From Silanimonas sp021297925 (lineage in GTDB: Bacteria; Pseudomonadota; Gammaproteobacteria; Xanthomonadales; Xanthomonadaceae), in the NCBI GenBank assembly GCA_027532825.1, contig JAPZTL010000001.1, positions 1 to 64,000 on the forward strand: a stretch of DNA of 64,000 bases, in the 5' to 3' direction. Positions 18,419-26,972 of the stretch are shown here, piece after piece. Position 1 is the first letter of the stretch, and each line of letters starts with the position of its first letter. A model generated the notes under the pieces. It worked only from the letters and a program-made list of their open reading frames with translations, had not been told where the DNA came from and did no database searches. Both the position numbers and the translations under genes were made by a program.

Positions 18419-18655
18419 GTGAGCGCAACGTACCTGACAACCGAGCAGCTGGCTACCCGTATCCATTACGACGCCCGGACCATCCGGGATCGCCTCAAGG
18501 ATGCGGTGCTGCTCGAAGGCATCCACTACATCCGCCCGTTTGGCGGGAGGAAGCTCCTGTTCGTCTGGGAGGCCATCGAGAGGGACATCGCGACCTTCTC
18601 TTCGGGACGCGGTCCACTGATCCCGATGGCCAATGGCGGTGTTGCCCATGGCTAA
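18419..18655 (+). CDS. Small helix-turn-helix protein, probable excisionase/accessory factor
   Basis: 78 residues from GTG 18419, preceded by a strong GGAGG. TYLTTEQLATRIHYDARTIR is a MerR/Xis-like winged helix start (TTEQLAxR...TIRDRL), as in excisionases and AlpA-type regulators. It overlaps the integrase ATG (18648) by 8 bp, so the two are translationally coupled. Small HTH genes just upstream of integrases commonly act as recombination directionality factors. The assignment rests on the motif and position. Confidence 0.75.
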   Translation: MSATYLTTEQLATRIHYDARTIRDRLKDAVLLEGIHYIRPFGGRKLLFVWEAIERDIATFSSGRGPLIPMANGGVAHG

Positions 18656-19964
18656 GGTCCGAGTGCGGCCCGAAACGGGGATGTTGTATCTCGACTTCAC
18701 GTATCGCACGGTCCGCTGCAAGGAGCAGACGGCCCTGGCCGACACGCCGGGCAATCGCAAGACGCTCGAGGCGTTTGCCAAGCGGATCGACAAGGAGATC
18801 CGCAAGGGCACCTTCAACTACGCGGAGTTCTTTCCCGACAGCAGCCGCGCGGCGAGGTTCAACTCGCTCGCCACTTCCGAGCTCGATGCGCCTCGCGACG
18901 CCGTCCCCACACCCTCGTTCGGCGAGTTCGCGGAATTGTGGGAGATGGAATGTGTCCCGCGTTGGCGTGTTCCGTACCGGACGGAGGTGCGAAAGACGTT
19001 GGAGCGCATCATCCTGCCCGCGATCGGCTCGCTCCCCCTCTCGGCGGTCGATCGGGCTGTGCTACTGGGGTTCCAGGCCGAATTCGCCAAGCGCCCCGGT
19101 CACAAGGGCAATCCGGTTTCGGCGAAGCGCATCAACAAGGTCATGGGGCTCGTCAAGACGATCCTCAACGAGGGATGCGACCGATACGGACTGCAGTCGG
19201 CGGGCCGGAGCCTGAAGCGACTGAAGCAGAGGCGGACGCAAGTCATGCCCTTCAGCCTCGACGAGGTCGACCTTCTGATCTCGAAGGTTCGGAAGGACTA
19301 TGCGCCCTATCTGACGGTTCGGCTTCTGACGGGTCTTCGCCCGGGCGAAGCACATGGCCTGCAGTGGCGGGACGTCGACCTTGCCGGCGGTGTCTTTCAC
19401 ATCGTCCGCACGCTTTCGCGAAAAGGCGATGGGCAAACGAAGACGGAAGGCTCGCGCCGCACGATTCCGATGGTGCCTTTGGTCAGGGCCGCTTTTGAGG
19501 CACAGAAGGGCTATGCCATCGAGGGCTGTCCGTGGGTGTTCCATACCATCCACGGCAATCCCATCGATTCGGTGAACTTCACCAATCGCATCTGGTATCC
19601 GCTGCTCCGGCACCTCGGCTTGGAGCCTCGCGTTCCTTACCAGATGCGCCATACCGCAGCGACGCTGATGCTGGCAGCTGGCGAGAATCCCGAGTGGGTC
19701 GCGACAGTGCTGGGCCACTCGACGACGGAGATGCTGTTCCGCGTCTACTCCCGATTCGTCCCCAACATCACGCGCAACGACGGCACGGCGTTCGCCGGCC
19801 TCGTCAACGGACACATCACTCCGGCAAGGGCGCCGTTGAAGGCATCGATCGCGCCGAGCAGTGATCCGCCTTCCGCTCTCGATCTGCTGAATGGCTTGAG
19901 CCCCCAGGAACTCTCTGACTTGATCGCGAAGATCAAGTCCACGACCGCCCTTCCCACCCCGTGA
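18648..19964 (+). CDS. Tyrosine-type site-specific integrase
   Basis: 438 residues from ATG 18648. The N-terminal 60 residues form an arm-binding region of the DUF3596 type (VRPETGMLYLDFTYRTVRC), followed by a SAM-like core-binding domain and the catalytic domain. Catalytic residues are visible: Arg in LLTGLRPGEAHGL, Lys in QTKTEGSRRTIPM, Arg in PYQMRHTAATLM (Tyr in place of the usual His of HxxR), His in VLGHSTTEMLF and Tyr in RVYSRF. It should be functional. It follows the excisionase-like gene and precedes a TraI-like HD gene, so it belongs to an integrative element. No tRNA is adjacent; its attachment site is not evident within a few hundred bases. Confidence 0.93.
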   Translation: MAKVRVRPETGMLYLDFTYRTVRCKEQTALADTPGNRKTLEAFAKRIDKEIRKGTFNYAEFFPDSSRAARFNSLATSELDAPRDAVPTPSFGEFAELWEMECVPRWRVPYRTEVRKTLERIILPAIGSLPLSAVDRAVLLGFQAEFAKRPGHKGNPVSAKRINKVMGLVKTILNEGCDRYGLQSAGRSLKRLKQRRTQVMPFSLDEVDLLISKVRKDYAPYLTVRLLTGLRPGEAHGLQWRDVDLAGGVFHIVRTLSRKGDGQTKTEGSRRTIPMVPLVRAAFEAQKGYAIEGCPWVFHTIHGNPIDSVNFTNRIWYPLLRHLGLEPRVPYQMRHTAATLMLAAGENPEWVATVLGHSTTEMLFRVYSRFVPNITRNDGTAFAGLVNGHITPARAPLKASIAPSSDPPSALDLLNGLSPQELSDLIAKIKSTTALPTP

Positions 19965-19977
19965 TCGGGAGCCCCCC

Positions 19978-20820
19978 ATGCTGGATACGACCCTGAAAGC
20001 CCCCCAGACGATGCGCTACCCCGCCATCCTCGAACGCCTCACCGAGCCCGATGCCCAAGGCGCCTGCCTGTGCCGGCTTCATGACCGACATGGCACAAGT
20101 GAAGGCTGGACCTGGCTCTCCACACCGAGCACCAACGGCCCGATGACGGGCGAGGTGACGGTGATGGCTCTTGGTTTCGATGTGGCAGAGCTCCTTGTGC
20201 TGGGGTTCGACCCTCTGCCCCACCTGCCGCTCGCCGAAGCCCTCGACGAGAAGCGCTGCCCGATCCCGGGCTTGGTGCGGCAGGTCAGCGATCTGATTGA
20301 GAGCCTTCGTACCGAAGCGTTCTACCGATTCGTCCGCGAGGCGCTCCTCCATCCCGACGCCCTGCTGCACTTCTGGATCAGCCCGGCGTCGCGTCGCGAC
20401 CACCACGCCTATTCCGGTGGGTTGGCTGAGCACTCGCTCGAGGTCGCGACCATGGTGGCCAGCGCCAGCGGACTGCCGAAGGACGACCGCGAGATCGGGA
20501 TCGTGTTCGCCCTGCTGCACGACTACGGGAAGCTCTGGTGCTACGGCCCCGATGCACCCCGCCGGAATAGCCTGGCCCACGAGCAGATTGGGTATGACGC
20601 GCTCCTTCCGGCTCTGGACCGGTTGATCGAGGCCGAGCCGGACGCCGGGGCGAGGCTCGCCGAACTGCTGGGCGGCCCGAAGGCGCCGAGGGACACCGCC
20701 TACCCGCTGGCGATCGGAACGATCGTGCGCGCTTTCGACCAGATGAGTTGCGAGAAGACCCGGCGGCCGAAACTTTCTCCTCCAACTTCGCCGTGGCCGG
20801 CGTCGCTGGATGGTGGGTGA
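19978..20820 (+). CDS. TraI-like HD-domain protein, short
   Basis: 280 residues, starting 13 bp after the integrase stop. The HD signature is clear: HHAYSGGLAEHSLEVATMV and ALLHDYGKLWCYG, with SLAHEQIGYDALLPAL downstream, matching the N-terminal HD domain of MOBH-type relaxases (TraI_2, PF07514). Full relaxases of this family are longer and carry a C-terminal domain that is absent here. The last 30 residues (KLSPPTSPWPASLDGG) look like random tail, so a C-terminal truncation is possible. Known context: such genes sit beside integrases in integrative conjugative elements. It may be a remnant or a stand-alone nuclease/phosphohydrolase. Confidence 0.75.
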   Translation: MLDTTLKAPQTMRYPAILERLTEPDAQGACLCRLHDRHGTSEGWTWLSTPSTNGPMTGEVTVMALGFDVAELLVLGFDPLPHLPLAEALDEKRCPIPGLVRQVSDLIESLRTEAFYRFVREALLHPDALLHFWISPASRRDHHAYSGGLAEHSLEVATMVASASGLPKDDREIGIVFALLHDYGKLWCYGPDAPRRNSLAHEQIGYDALLPALDRLIEAEPDAGARLAELLGGPKAPRDTAYPLAIGTIVRAFDQMSCEKTRRPKLSPPTSPWPASLDGG

Positions 20821-20845
20821 GCCACACCACCGACGAGGAACCCCG

Positions 20846-21112
20846 ATGCTGCATCACCCCCTACGCACTCTGTTCCGCCGACTGATCGCCGCCATCCGCA
20901 TCGAGCGCCCCTGGCGCCCCGGCCTGATCCGGGGCGGCCAAGGACGCTTGCCGAAGCGGATCAAGCGACCGAAGCCGGCACTCCACTCCGCCGACGCCCA
21001 GCGCTGGATCGCCGTGTCGCGGTCGGTGCGACGGCTGCTGAAGAAGATCGCGAAAGAGCACACCGCCCATCGACGCGAGCCGCCCTACCCCCGGACTGGA
21101 GACTCGGCATAA
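20846..21112 (+). CDS. Small basic hypothetical protein of the integrative element
   Basis: 88 residues from ATG 20846 with GAGGAA upstream. It is strongly basic (clusters RRLIAAIRIERPWRPG, RLPKRIKRPKP, RRLLKKIAKEH) and has no signal peptide or membrane segment. It lies 25 bp after the TraI-like gene on the same strand. I do not recognise a family. Nucleic-acid binding is plausible from charge only. Confidence 0.5.
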   Translation: MLHHPLRTLFRRLIAAIRIERPWRPGLIRGGQGRLPKRIKRPKPALHSADAQRWIAVSRSVRRLLKKIAKEHTAHRREPPYPRTGDSA

Positions 21113-21462
21113 CCCTCCCCATTGAACACTCTGCTGCCGTCCTCTGGGCCGGCGGTCTGCTCGTGCAGTTGAACGGCGACCGCCGCATTCCGATGGACAT
21201 CCGTCGGAAGGCGACGCACATCGCACGGCACTTCCCGATCGTCGGTGACGTGACAAGTGCGTCGCTCCTCGGCGATCTGGCGAAGGACGACAGCCTGATT
21301 GAGCATCGCCGCAACTGCAAAGGCTGCGAAAGGAGAACTATCCGGGCCGCGGCGCCTCCCCCACTTTCAATAGCGAATTTTCTCGCCGTTCGGAGCTGTA
21401 TTTCACTGCTTGCGGACAGGCTGGGGCAGTCGACAGGGATGTCATGGCAGTATCGACAGTGA
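21109..21462 (+). CDS. BPSL0761-like small protein, start codon apparently changed to ATA
   Basis: Reading from ATA 21109 gives ITLPIEHSAAVLWAGGLL and then RRIPMDIRRKATHIARHFP. By memory of the family this matches the small BPSL0761-like proteins found beside integrases (M-T-x-P-x-E-R-T...LPxxVRRxAxxxLRHYP). The expected ATG is ATA here; a GTG at 21163 is the first ordinary start, which would remove the N-terminal helix. The C-terminal 40 residues have no resemblance to the family. It may be a decayed gene or one using a rare start. It overlaps the stop of the previous gene. Confidence 0.4.
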   Translation: MTLPIEHSAAVLWAGGLLVQLNGDRRIPMDIRRKATHIARHFPIVGDVTSASLLGDLAKDDSLIEHRRNCKGCERRTIRAAAPPPLSIANFLAVRSCISLLADRLGQSTGMSWQYRQ

Positions 21463-21478
21463 ATCGCGAGAGGAAGTC

Positions 21479-23047
21479 ATGGACGAACGAGTAGGGCGCC
21501 TTAAGACGTCGAAAGAGGCGAAGGAATTCGCCAGGAATGCAAGTCGTCTTGGCCGGCCGGACCTTGAAGAGCAGGCCAATCGGCGCGCACATCAACTGCG
21601 CGCCATCGAGGAGGGCTATGCGAGCCCAGCGCAAGTCGCGATTGCCGAAGCGCTTTATGTCTATGAGGATCAGCAGAGCGTCCTCAAGGGAAAAACGTTT
21701 CGGGCTAATCGAACCCGACAGATGCTTGATAGGCACGGCCCTCTTGCTGCCGCTGAGCGAATGGTTCTAAGTCCACGGCCATCGAAGGGCTTCGAAGTCC
21801 TTGAGGAAGCAGGACTTCAGGCGTTGAGCTTCGAGGCGATCATCGACCGTTTCCCGGAAGAGTTCTCAGCCGAAGCAGTAGCTGCGGCGAGGGCCCGTCT
21901 TGGAATAGCGCCTCAGGCTGAGGCTGTCCCAAGCGCGGGCGAGCACGTCGTCGCACCAATCGCTCGAGATGTTCAAGCACGTCGTGCAGTTGCCAAACCT
22001 GTGCCTGATGGATACGCGCTGAGCATCCTTAGCGGATTCTCGAATCCGAATGCGCCTTATCGAACGCAATGGCTACCCCGTTATCGGGCGGCGACCGAAG
22101 CCATATCTCTATCCATCGCCAGTTCAGAGCCAAGAGAAGCGTTCGATCTTCTTTGGATGACGCAAGAGAATGGCATCAGCAATGCTGGCAAGGGCATGCT
22201 CAGCTTTCAGGAAGTGGATCGGCTGCGTGACGACTTGCTACAGGTTCTCGAAGAGATTTACAGCGACGGGAGCCCGTCTTGCTTCATATCGATCATCGAG
22301 CGCCTTGAAGGTTGGAAAGAAGAGGGGAAGCTGAAGAAGGTCCCTCGGCTTCTCGTAGCCCGTGCGTTTGCAGGAATTCATCCCGGGAGCTTTCATACGA
22401 CAGTTGACGCGCGCAGCCACAACGAAGCGCTGGATTGGTTCACAGCGCACACCGGATTTGAGCAGCCGGAAGCCACCGACTGGGCGACCCGTGCGAAGGC
22501 ACTGACCGAGCACCTCGACCAACTGGAGCTGATCCCCAGGGACATCCACTTACGCAACGTCTTTCCTTGGTTCGTTGTCGACCAATTGAGGGCGACGAAG
22601 CCGCTAATGCCCAAGCCGGCCGGATTTCGCCCACGCCCAACGTCAACCTACGCGGATCTCCCGGCCGAGAGGCGAAGGATCCTGCTTCGCCACAATCAAG
22701 TGCAGGAAAAGCTCTACAACCTACTGGCCGCCGAGCACGGACACGAAAATGTCTGGACGGAACAGCCAACCGGCACAGGTGGATACGCCGATGCGCTAGT
22801 CCGAACACCGCGCCACCGGTACTTCTTGTATGAGATCAAAATCGGCAAGACAGCCGCTGACGTTGTACGCCAGGCAATGGGCCAGCTTCTGGAGTACGGG
22901 TTCCGATCAAATGGACTGGAACCTGAGCGGCTGTTTGTTGTCGGCGAGCCCGATCTTGATGACGAGACGCGGCGATTCCTCAAGAGGCTGAAGGCTGAGT
23001 TCAATCTGGACATCCATTACTTGCAGATCGCCCTGCTTGGGAACTGA
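21479..23047 (+). CDS. Hypothetical protein with C-terminal PD-(D/E)XK-like nuclease domain
   Basis: 522 residues from ATG 21479 (MDERVGRLKTSKEAKEFARN), preceded by GAGAGGAAG; 23 codons upstream in frame are unlikely to be translated. The N-terminal 150 residues are helical and charged. The C-terminal 110 residues contain GGYADALVRTPRHRYFLYEI followed at once by K, that is D...ExK, then QAMGQLLEYGF, typical of restriction-endonuclease-fold proteins. The middle (about 200-400) is unassigned. It stands alone on the plus strand between the integrase block and a minus-strand cluster. Likely a DNA nuclease of a defence type; no named system is recognised. Confidence 0.7.
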   Translation: MDERVGRLKTSKEAKEFARNASRLGRPDLEEQANRRAHQLRAIEEGYASPAQVAIAEALYVYEDQQSVLKGKTFRANRTRQMLDRHGPLAAAERMVLSPRPSKGFEVLEEAGLQALSFEAIIDRFPEEFSAEAVAAARARLGIAPQAEAVPSAGEHVVAPIARDVQARRAVAKPVPDGYALSILSGFSNPNAPYRTQWLPRYRAATEAISLSIASSEPREAFDLLWMTQENGISNAGKGMLSFQEVDRLRDDLLQVLEEIYSDGSPSCFISIIERLEGWKEEGKLKKVPRLLVARAFAGIHPGSFHTTVDARSHNEALDWFTAHTGFEQPEATDWATRAKALTEHLDQLELIPRDIHLRNVFPWFVVDQLRATKPLMPKPAGFRPRPTSTYADLPAERRRILLRHNQVQEKLYNLLAAEHGHENVWTEQPTGTGGYADALVRTPRHRYFLYEIKIGKTAADVVRQAMGQLLEYGFRSNGLEPERLFVVGEPDLDDETRRFLKRLKAEFNLDIHYLQIALLGN

Positions 23048-23114
23048 TCAAAGGGATCGACGTCCCCCGGTTTTGAGTGGCGCGGTCTTCTAGAGTCGTG
23101 ACACTCAGGCGAAC

Positions 23115-23162
23115 GACCGAAATGGGTCGGATTGCGACACTGCACTCTTCGGCCAGAAGCGG
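23115..23162. repeat. Dispersed intergenic repeat, copy 1
   Basis: GACCGAAATGGGTCG (23115-23129) with a short CGACC/GGTCG inverted repeat, followed at 23151 by GGCCAGAAGCGG. Related pieces recur at 32615-32650 and 33958-33972. The pattern resembles the GTCCGC-TTGGGTCG hairpin-type sequences common between genes of gammaproteobacteria. Confidence 0.4.
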
Positions 23163-23195
23163 ACGTTGCTAACCCTCTAACCCTAGACGCCCCAC

Positions 23196-23918
23196 CTAGC
23201 GACACTTGGCGTCAGGAGTGCGAAGCAGGCAATTCAAGAGCGTCTTCTCGGCTTGAGCAAAGAGTGAGCCAAGCGGCGCCATCCTCTCCGACTGCCCGAA
23301 TGAATTCATGATGCTTAGCCAAGCCTGATCGGTTCTATCGCTTACGTTATGAGCACGATGAAGCTTTAGTGCGGCCGCAAGCATCAGTGCCTCAGCGCCA
23401 CCCGCCATTCTGTGAGCCTCTGAGTCTTCCATCATGACTGTGAGGATGCGCATCCCGTGGAACTGCCTTGCCATTCTCTCGCCATGCCCGTCGAAATCGA
23501 TCTTCCTCCCGGCATGGTGGGTGTAAATCAGCTGTGATTGCTCTTTGCTGCTTCGCCAGTCATAGAGTGAATCTTTTCCACTACAAGCGTTGGCGAGGTG
23601 CTTTTCATTACGCGAACGAAAGCAGCTGTTGCCATGTTGCGACTTACCCACATAAAGCGGCCATGCCGCCTCGCCATTCTGTCCGGGCCAAAACCAGACG
23701 TAGATGCCCTTGGCCATGGCGATTTCGGGACGAATTGACGACCAAAGCACCTTCATTGTGGCCTGAAGGTGACTAGCTATCGACTTCGGTTCGCGAATCT
23801 CCTCCGGAATCGAAAGCTCAATCACATGAACCTTGCCTCTGCGCGCCTTTTCCCCAACGTCTTGGCCCAGAAAATCCAGCCATTTCCTCAGCCTTTCAAT
23901 CTTCTCTTCCGAATCCAT
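23196..23918 (-). CDS. GIY-YIG-like domain protein
   Basis: 240 residues from ATG 23918 (or 239 plus one more from the adjacent ATG 23921), with GAGG upstream. GIYVWFWPGQNGEAAWPLYV followed by GKS reads as the GIY...YVGKS core of GIY-YIG nucleases, and FRSRNEKHLANACSGKDS could supply the conserved Arg. The C-terminal half (QLIYTHHAGRKIDFDGHGER, then AGGAEALMLAAALKLHRAHN) has an E like that required in the family. It starts 14 bp after the WYL regulator stop, so both are one transcript. A DNA-cleaving or DNA-binding role is inferred; no known system contains exactly this pair to my knowledge. Confidence 0.6.
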   Translation of the reverse strand: MDSEEKIERLRKWLDFLGQDVGEKARRGKVHVIELSIPEEIREPKSIASHLQATMKVLWSSIRPEIAMAKGIYVWFWPGQNGEAAWPLYVGKSQHGNSCFRSRNEKHLANACSGKDSLYDWRSSKEQSQLIYTHHAGRKIDFDGHGERMARQFHGMRILTVMMEDSEAHRMAGGAEALMLAAALKLHRAHNVSDRTDQAWLSIMNSFGQSERMAPLGSLFAQAEKTLLNCLLRTPDAKCR

Positions 23919-23932
23919 CATGAACCTCACAT

Positions 23933-24901
23933 TCACGTCTGAAGTTCTTTTCGCAAGAGCATTGGCTCTCTGACTTCGATTTGCGCGCCAAAGCTCTTCA
24001 CCCACCACCTCAACTGCTCCGTGTCATCCACCGTCGCGGTGACTTCAACGACATCCGGATCCTTGAGTCTTTTCCACGTCTGATCTGCAGAGAGCGGCGT
24101 CTCCTTCAGGTGCTCCGCCGCCGGCGGATCAATCCATAGGACCAAACGGACGTTCGGCTTATGCAGCCAGTTCGCCTCCGAGGATCTGGCGTACTCCTTG
24201 AACCTGAAGCCCTTCGGCACACGCCGCCGTTCTTCGACCGCGGTCACCGACGCGATTCGATGCAGGGCGAACTGCTTGGGCTGATCGCCTTCGGCATCCG
24301 TCGCCACGAGGTAGCTGACTGGGCCTCCGAAAAGGACGCCCAGCGGATTGATCTCGCGATCCTTGGCCGTGTCATCCCACTTTTTTCGGTAACGGATCTG
24401 AAGACGATGGTTCTGGGCGATCGCCTTCTGGATTGCGAACAGCACCTCGGTGTCGTACTTCGCAGGAATCAAGCGCTGCACCGGGGGAACGAACGCCGCG
24501 GCCTCCACCCAGCGCTTCCAACCGAGGTCTTCCATCACGGCGTCCGCACTGCGATAGAGCGGCTCAAGGCTGTCGGCGAGGGGCTTCGGGAGTAGCGCGC
24601 CGAGGTGGTCCCGGGCTAGGGCCAAGGCCACCGCCTGGGCGGGCGTCAACCCTGGCAGAACGCGCTGTGGTGCCTTGTGGGCGAACGACCAACGGAAAGG
24701 CTTTTGCGAATCGTCCACCACGAGGGGGTGGTGGCCCGACAAGACCTCGAGGTCCCGCTCAACCGTGCGCTTGGTGCACTGGAAGCCCTCGTCCTTGAGA
24801 CGGGACCAGAGGGCCGGCGCCGTTGTCGAACCCGGCGCTGCCGGGAGGAGCTCGAGGATCCGCCAATGCCGATACAGGGTTTCCGGCGACTTTGCCATCA
24901 A
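23933..24901 (-). CDS. WYL-domain transcriptional regulator
   Basis: 322 residues. An N-terminal winged helix-turn-helix (YRHWRILELLPAAPGSTTAP, then KRTVERDLEVL, about 10-50) is followed by a WYL domain: HRLQIRYRKKWDDTAKDREI, INPLGVLFGGPVSYLVATD and PKQFALHRIASVTAV; the C-terminal WCX part ends with LRWWVKSFGAQIEV. WYL proteins sense ligands, often nucleic acid, and frequently control defence genes. The downstream GIY-YIG-like gene is the nearest target. The first two codons are both ATG. Length is normal for the DeoR-WYL type. Confidence 0.9.
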   Translation of the reverse strand: MMAKSPETLYRHWRILELLPAAPGSTTAPALWSRLKDEGFQCTKRTVERDLEVLSGHHPLVVDDSQKPFRWSFAHKAPQRVLPGLTPAQAVALALARDHLGALLPKPLADSLEPLYRSADAVMEDLGWKRWVEAAAFVPPVQRLIPAKYDTEVLFAIQKAIAQNHRLQIRYRKKWDDTAKDREINPLGVLFGGPVSYLVATDAEGDQPKQFALHRIASVTAVEERRRVPKGFRFKEYARSSEANWLHKPNVRLVLWIDPPAAEHLKETPLSADQTWKRLKDPDVVEVTATVDDTEQLRWWVKSFGAQIEVREPMLLRKELQT

Positions 24902-25048
24902 TGCTTTCCTTGCCGATCAAGCCGCGGACCACATCAGGAAATTCGGACAGGGGCCGTTCGTTGCTTGCGCTCGGACTGTAACGCTGCGCCAAGGAGGACT
25001 TCTAGGCGCGCTCGGGTTTTTCGCTGGGCGGCATGGCGCCTTCGCCGA

Positions 25049-25366
25049 TTAGGGTCCGCCAATTGGAATTTGAGAGAAGATGCCGCCCGTGGGCACATTG
25101 GAGCGCTCCAGCGCGTCACGGACGCAGACAAAGCAGAGTCGATAGGGGCCGTGGAAGGCCCCCACCTGACCCTGGGTTACGACCGATTCCCCGCAGATCA
25201 GGCAAAAGTCGGCTGCCGTCACGGGGCCGCCAATACTCCGGGCGCCTTGGATGAACCGGGAGGCCGCCGTGCCCAGACATTGGCGACAGGCCACGCCACA
25301 TCGACCGACCACCCTGTCATCGGTAGAGCCGCAGATAGCGCATGGCGGTGGGCTGGGTGTTTGCAT
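25049..25366 (-). CDS. Small zinc-finger protein (ClpX-C4-like)
   Basis: 105 residues from ATG 25366, which has AAGGA seven bases upstream; a longer form from GTG 25477 would overlap the previous stop (GTGA) and add 37 Cys-rich residues. Cys pairs: CAICG, CGVACRQC, CLICG and CFVCV, of which CLICGESVVTQGQVGA to CFVCVRDALE looks like the N-terminal zinc finger of ClpX. No other domain is present. It follows the 498-aa gene. Function unknown; metal binding and protein or nucleic-acid contact are inferred. Confidence 0.65.
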   Translation of the reverse strand: MQTPSPPPCAICGSTDDRVVGRCGVACRQCLGTAASRFIQGARSIGGPVTAADFCLICGESVVTQGQVGAFHGPYRLCFVCVRDALERSNVPTGGIFSQIPIGGP

Positions 25367-25473
25367 GACGGCTTCCTTGTAGGCGATCTCTTGGCAACAG
25401 TCCGCGTGAGAGCACTCCGCCTGCGGCGGATGCCCGTCGACGCCATCGAAGTTTGAGGCGACGTTGCGACGAT

Positions 25474-26970
25474 TCACGTCGCGTCCAGCGCCCCGGCCTC
25501 CCTATCTCGAATGCGGATCGCGGCTTCAATGAACTCGAAGGCGCCCAGCTTGATGGCCTGATGCTCCGCCCATCTCAGTTGATCTTCGAGGCTCTCCGCC
25601 CGGGGCAACGGACCCGGTAGCCGCTGCTTCAAGGCAGCGCGGTAGGAGACACTGCCCCGCACATCCGGGTTGGCGTCAAGAACGGAACGAATCACTTCAA
25701 TCAAGGGTGACCATGGATCGACATTCGTGATCGTTCGATCCGCACTCACAAGGGTCAGTGGGCTGAAGTCATCCATTTCTCGGAAGACTGCCAGCACTCT
25801 GGAACCCGAGTCGCCAGTTAAGTCGAAGTACCACGCGCCACCCTCGAGCAGGCATCGGACATTGGCTTCGATTGAGTAGAAGTGACCGATGCATGGATGG
25901 CTCCGAAGGGACTTTGCCGTCACGATCGGTACGGCCGAGAGCGCTCCGACACTAACGGCTGACCGAAGCGGCGTTTCGGCGATGTAGCTTTCGGTCACTT
26001 CAATCGGACGGACCTCCCACTCCCGCAGGGCGTCGCGGACCTCTTCCAGGTTGCACTCGGAGACCCAGCCGGCGACCAGGAACAGCGCGCGGACCGGATC
26101 CAACTCCTGCTCTTGGGCCACCCCAAGCAACAACCGTAGCCAAGCCTGCAGTTCCTCTCCCGCGATAGGCAGATCGGAGTACAGCCTGCTGAATCGTTTC
26201 GTCCGCCCCATCTCGAGTGCACGAATCCACAGCACGAGTGGGTCGAATTCGGACTCTCGCCAGATTCGCATCAAGCTGGCGGCGAGTCCGGCTATTGGAG
26301 CGCCCCGTCCAAATCGATAGCGCAACGGGACAAAGTAGAGACCCAATGCCAGCAGCCCAGCCTCGTGAGGTTTGGGCGCCGAATCCAGGGACGAACGAAG
26401 TCCAAAGATCGCGAGCCGTCGAGCCGCCCTGGCGGGGATGCGCAAATTCTCTGCCATATCGCCCACCCGGCGATGGCTTGACGGGGCAGAAGGGTTTAGC
26501 CATTCCCATCCCGGCGAGAGGGACCAAAGTAGGCAATGGCGATCGCTGGCCGTCAGCGATTGGCCGACGCGCCTTTGGTCAGCGATTGCGCGAGCAAAGG
26601 GCGCGAGAAGGCCAACGGGCACTCCCCTGACGACGTCCTGGACATCGTCACGGGAGAGAAAGTCAAAACCGAGGGCCTCCAGCCACGTACTCAGGGCATC
26701 CCACTCCGGGCCGATCGGCTCCCCCCCGCCGAAAGCAACGTTGTCTTCTTTCGGCAAGTAATGCGCCAGAGGCAGGTCGGGCTCGTAAGCGAGCGCGTCA
26801 ATTTCCACGACCACCGCTTCGGAAGGGCGAATCTTGACCCCGGTCACCTTCAGGCGATCCCCCTGTCTGGCGATCCTGAAGGCGGGGAGGGAATGCTTTG
26901 AGAAGGGCGGTAACTCGTCCCAATAGAGGTACAGGCCATGCTCCCCAGCACGACACGTCACTCCGGCCAT
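25474..26970 (-). CDS. Unrecognised 498-aa protein
   Basis: Start ATG 26970 (MAGVTCRAGEHGLYLYWDEL) lies 2 bp after the stop of the LprI-type gene; the frame is open 54 codons further upstream but that part shadows the LprI gene. No signal peptide or membrane segment is visible. The protein is acidic, with a compact N-terminal region (to about 100), a helical middle rich in Leu/Trp/Arg (LLALGLYFVPLRYRFGRGAP) and a C-terminal part ending in repeated basic-acidic helices. I recognise no family or catalytic motif. Coupling to the LprI-type and zinc-finger genes suggests a co-expressed trio. Confidence 0.6.
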   Translation of the reverse strand: MAGVTCRAGEHGLYLYWDELPPFSKHSLPAFRIARQGDRLKVTGVKIRPSEAVVVEIDALAYEPDLPLAHYLPKEDNVAFGGGEPIGPEWDALSTWLEALGFDFLSRDDVQDVVRGVPVGLLAPFARAIADQRRVGQSLTASDRHCLLWSLSPGWEWLNPSAPSSHRRVGDMAENLRIPARAARRLAIFGLRSSLDSAPKPHEAGLLALGLYFVPLRYRFGRGAPIAGLAASLMRIWRESEFDPLVLWIRALEMGRTKRFSRLYSDLPIAGEELQAWLRLLLGVAQEQELDPVRALFLVAGWVSECNLEEVRDALREWEVRPIEVTESYIAETPLRSAVSVGALSAVPIVTAKSLRSHPCIGHFYSIEANVRCLLEGGAWYFDLTGDSGSRVLAVFREMDDFSPLTLVSADRTITNVDPWSPLIEVIRSVLDANPDVRGSVSYRAALKQRLPGPLPRAESLEDQLRWAEHQAIKLGAFEFIEAAIRIRDREAGALDAT

Positions 26971-26972
26971 GA

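Noticed and set aside
24677..25456. 259-codon plus-strand frame opposite the WYL and zinc-finger genes
   Set aside because: Covers two minus-strand genes with recognisable motifs; product is Arg-rich.
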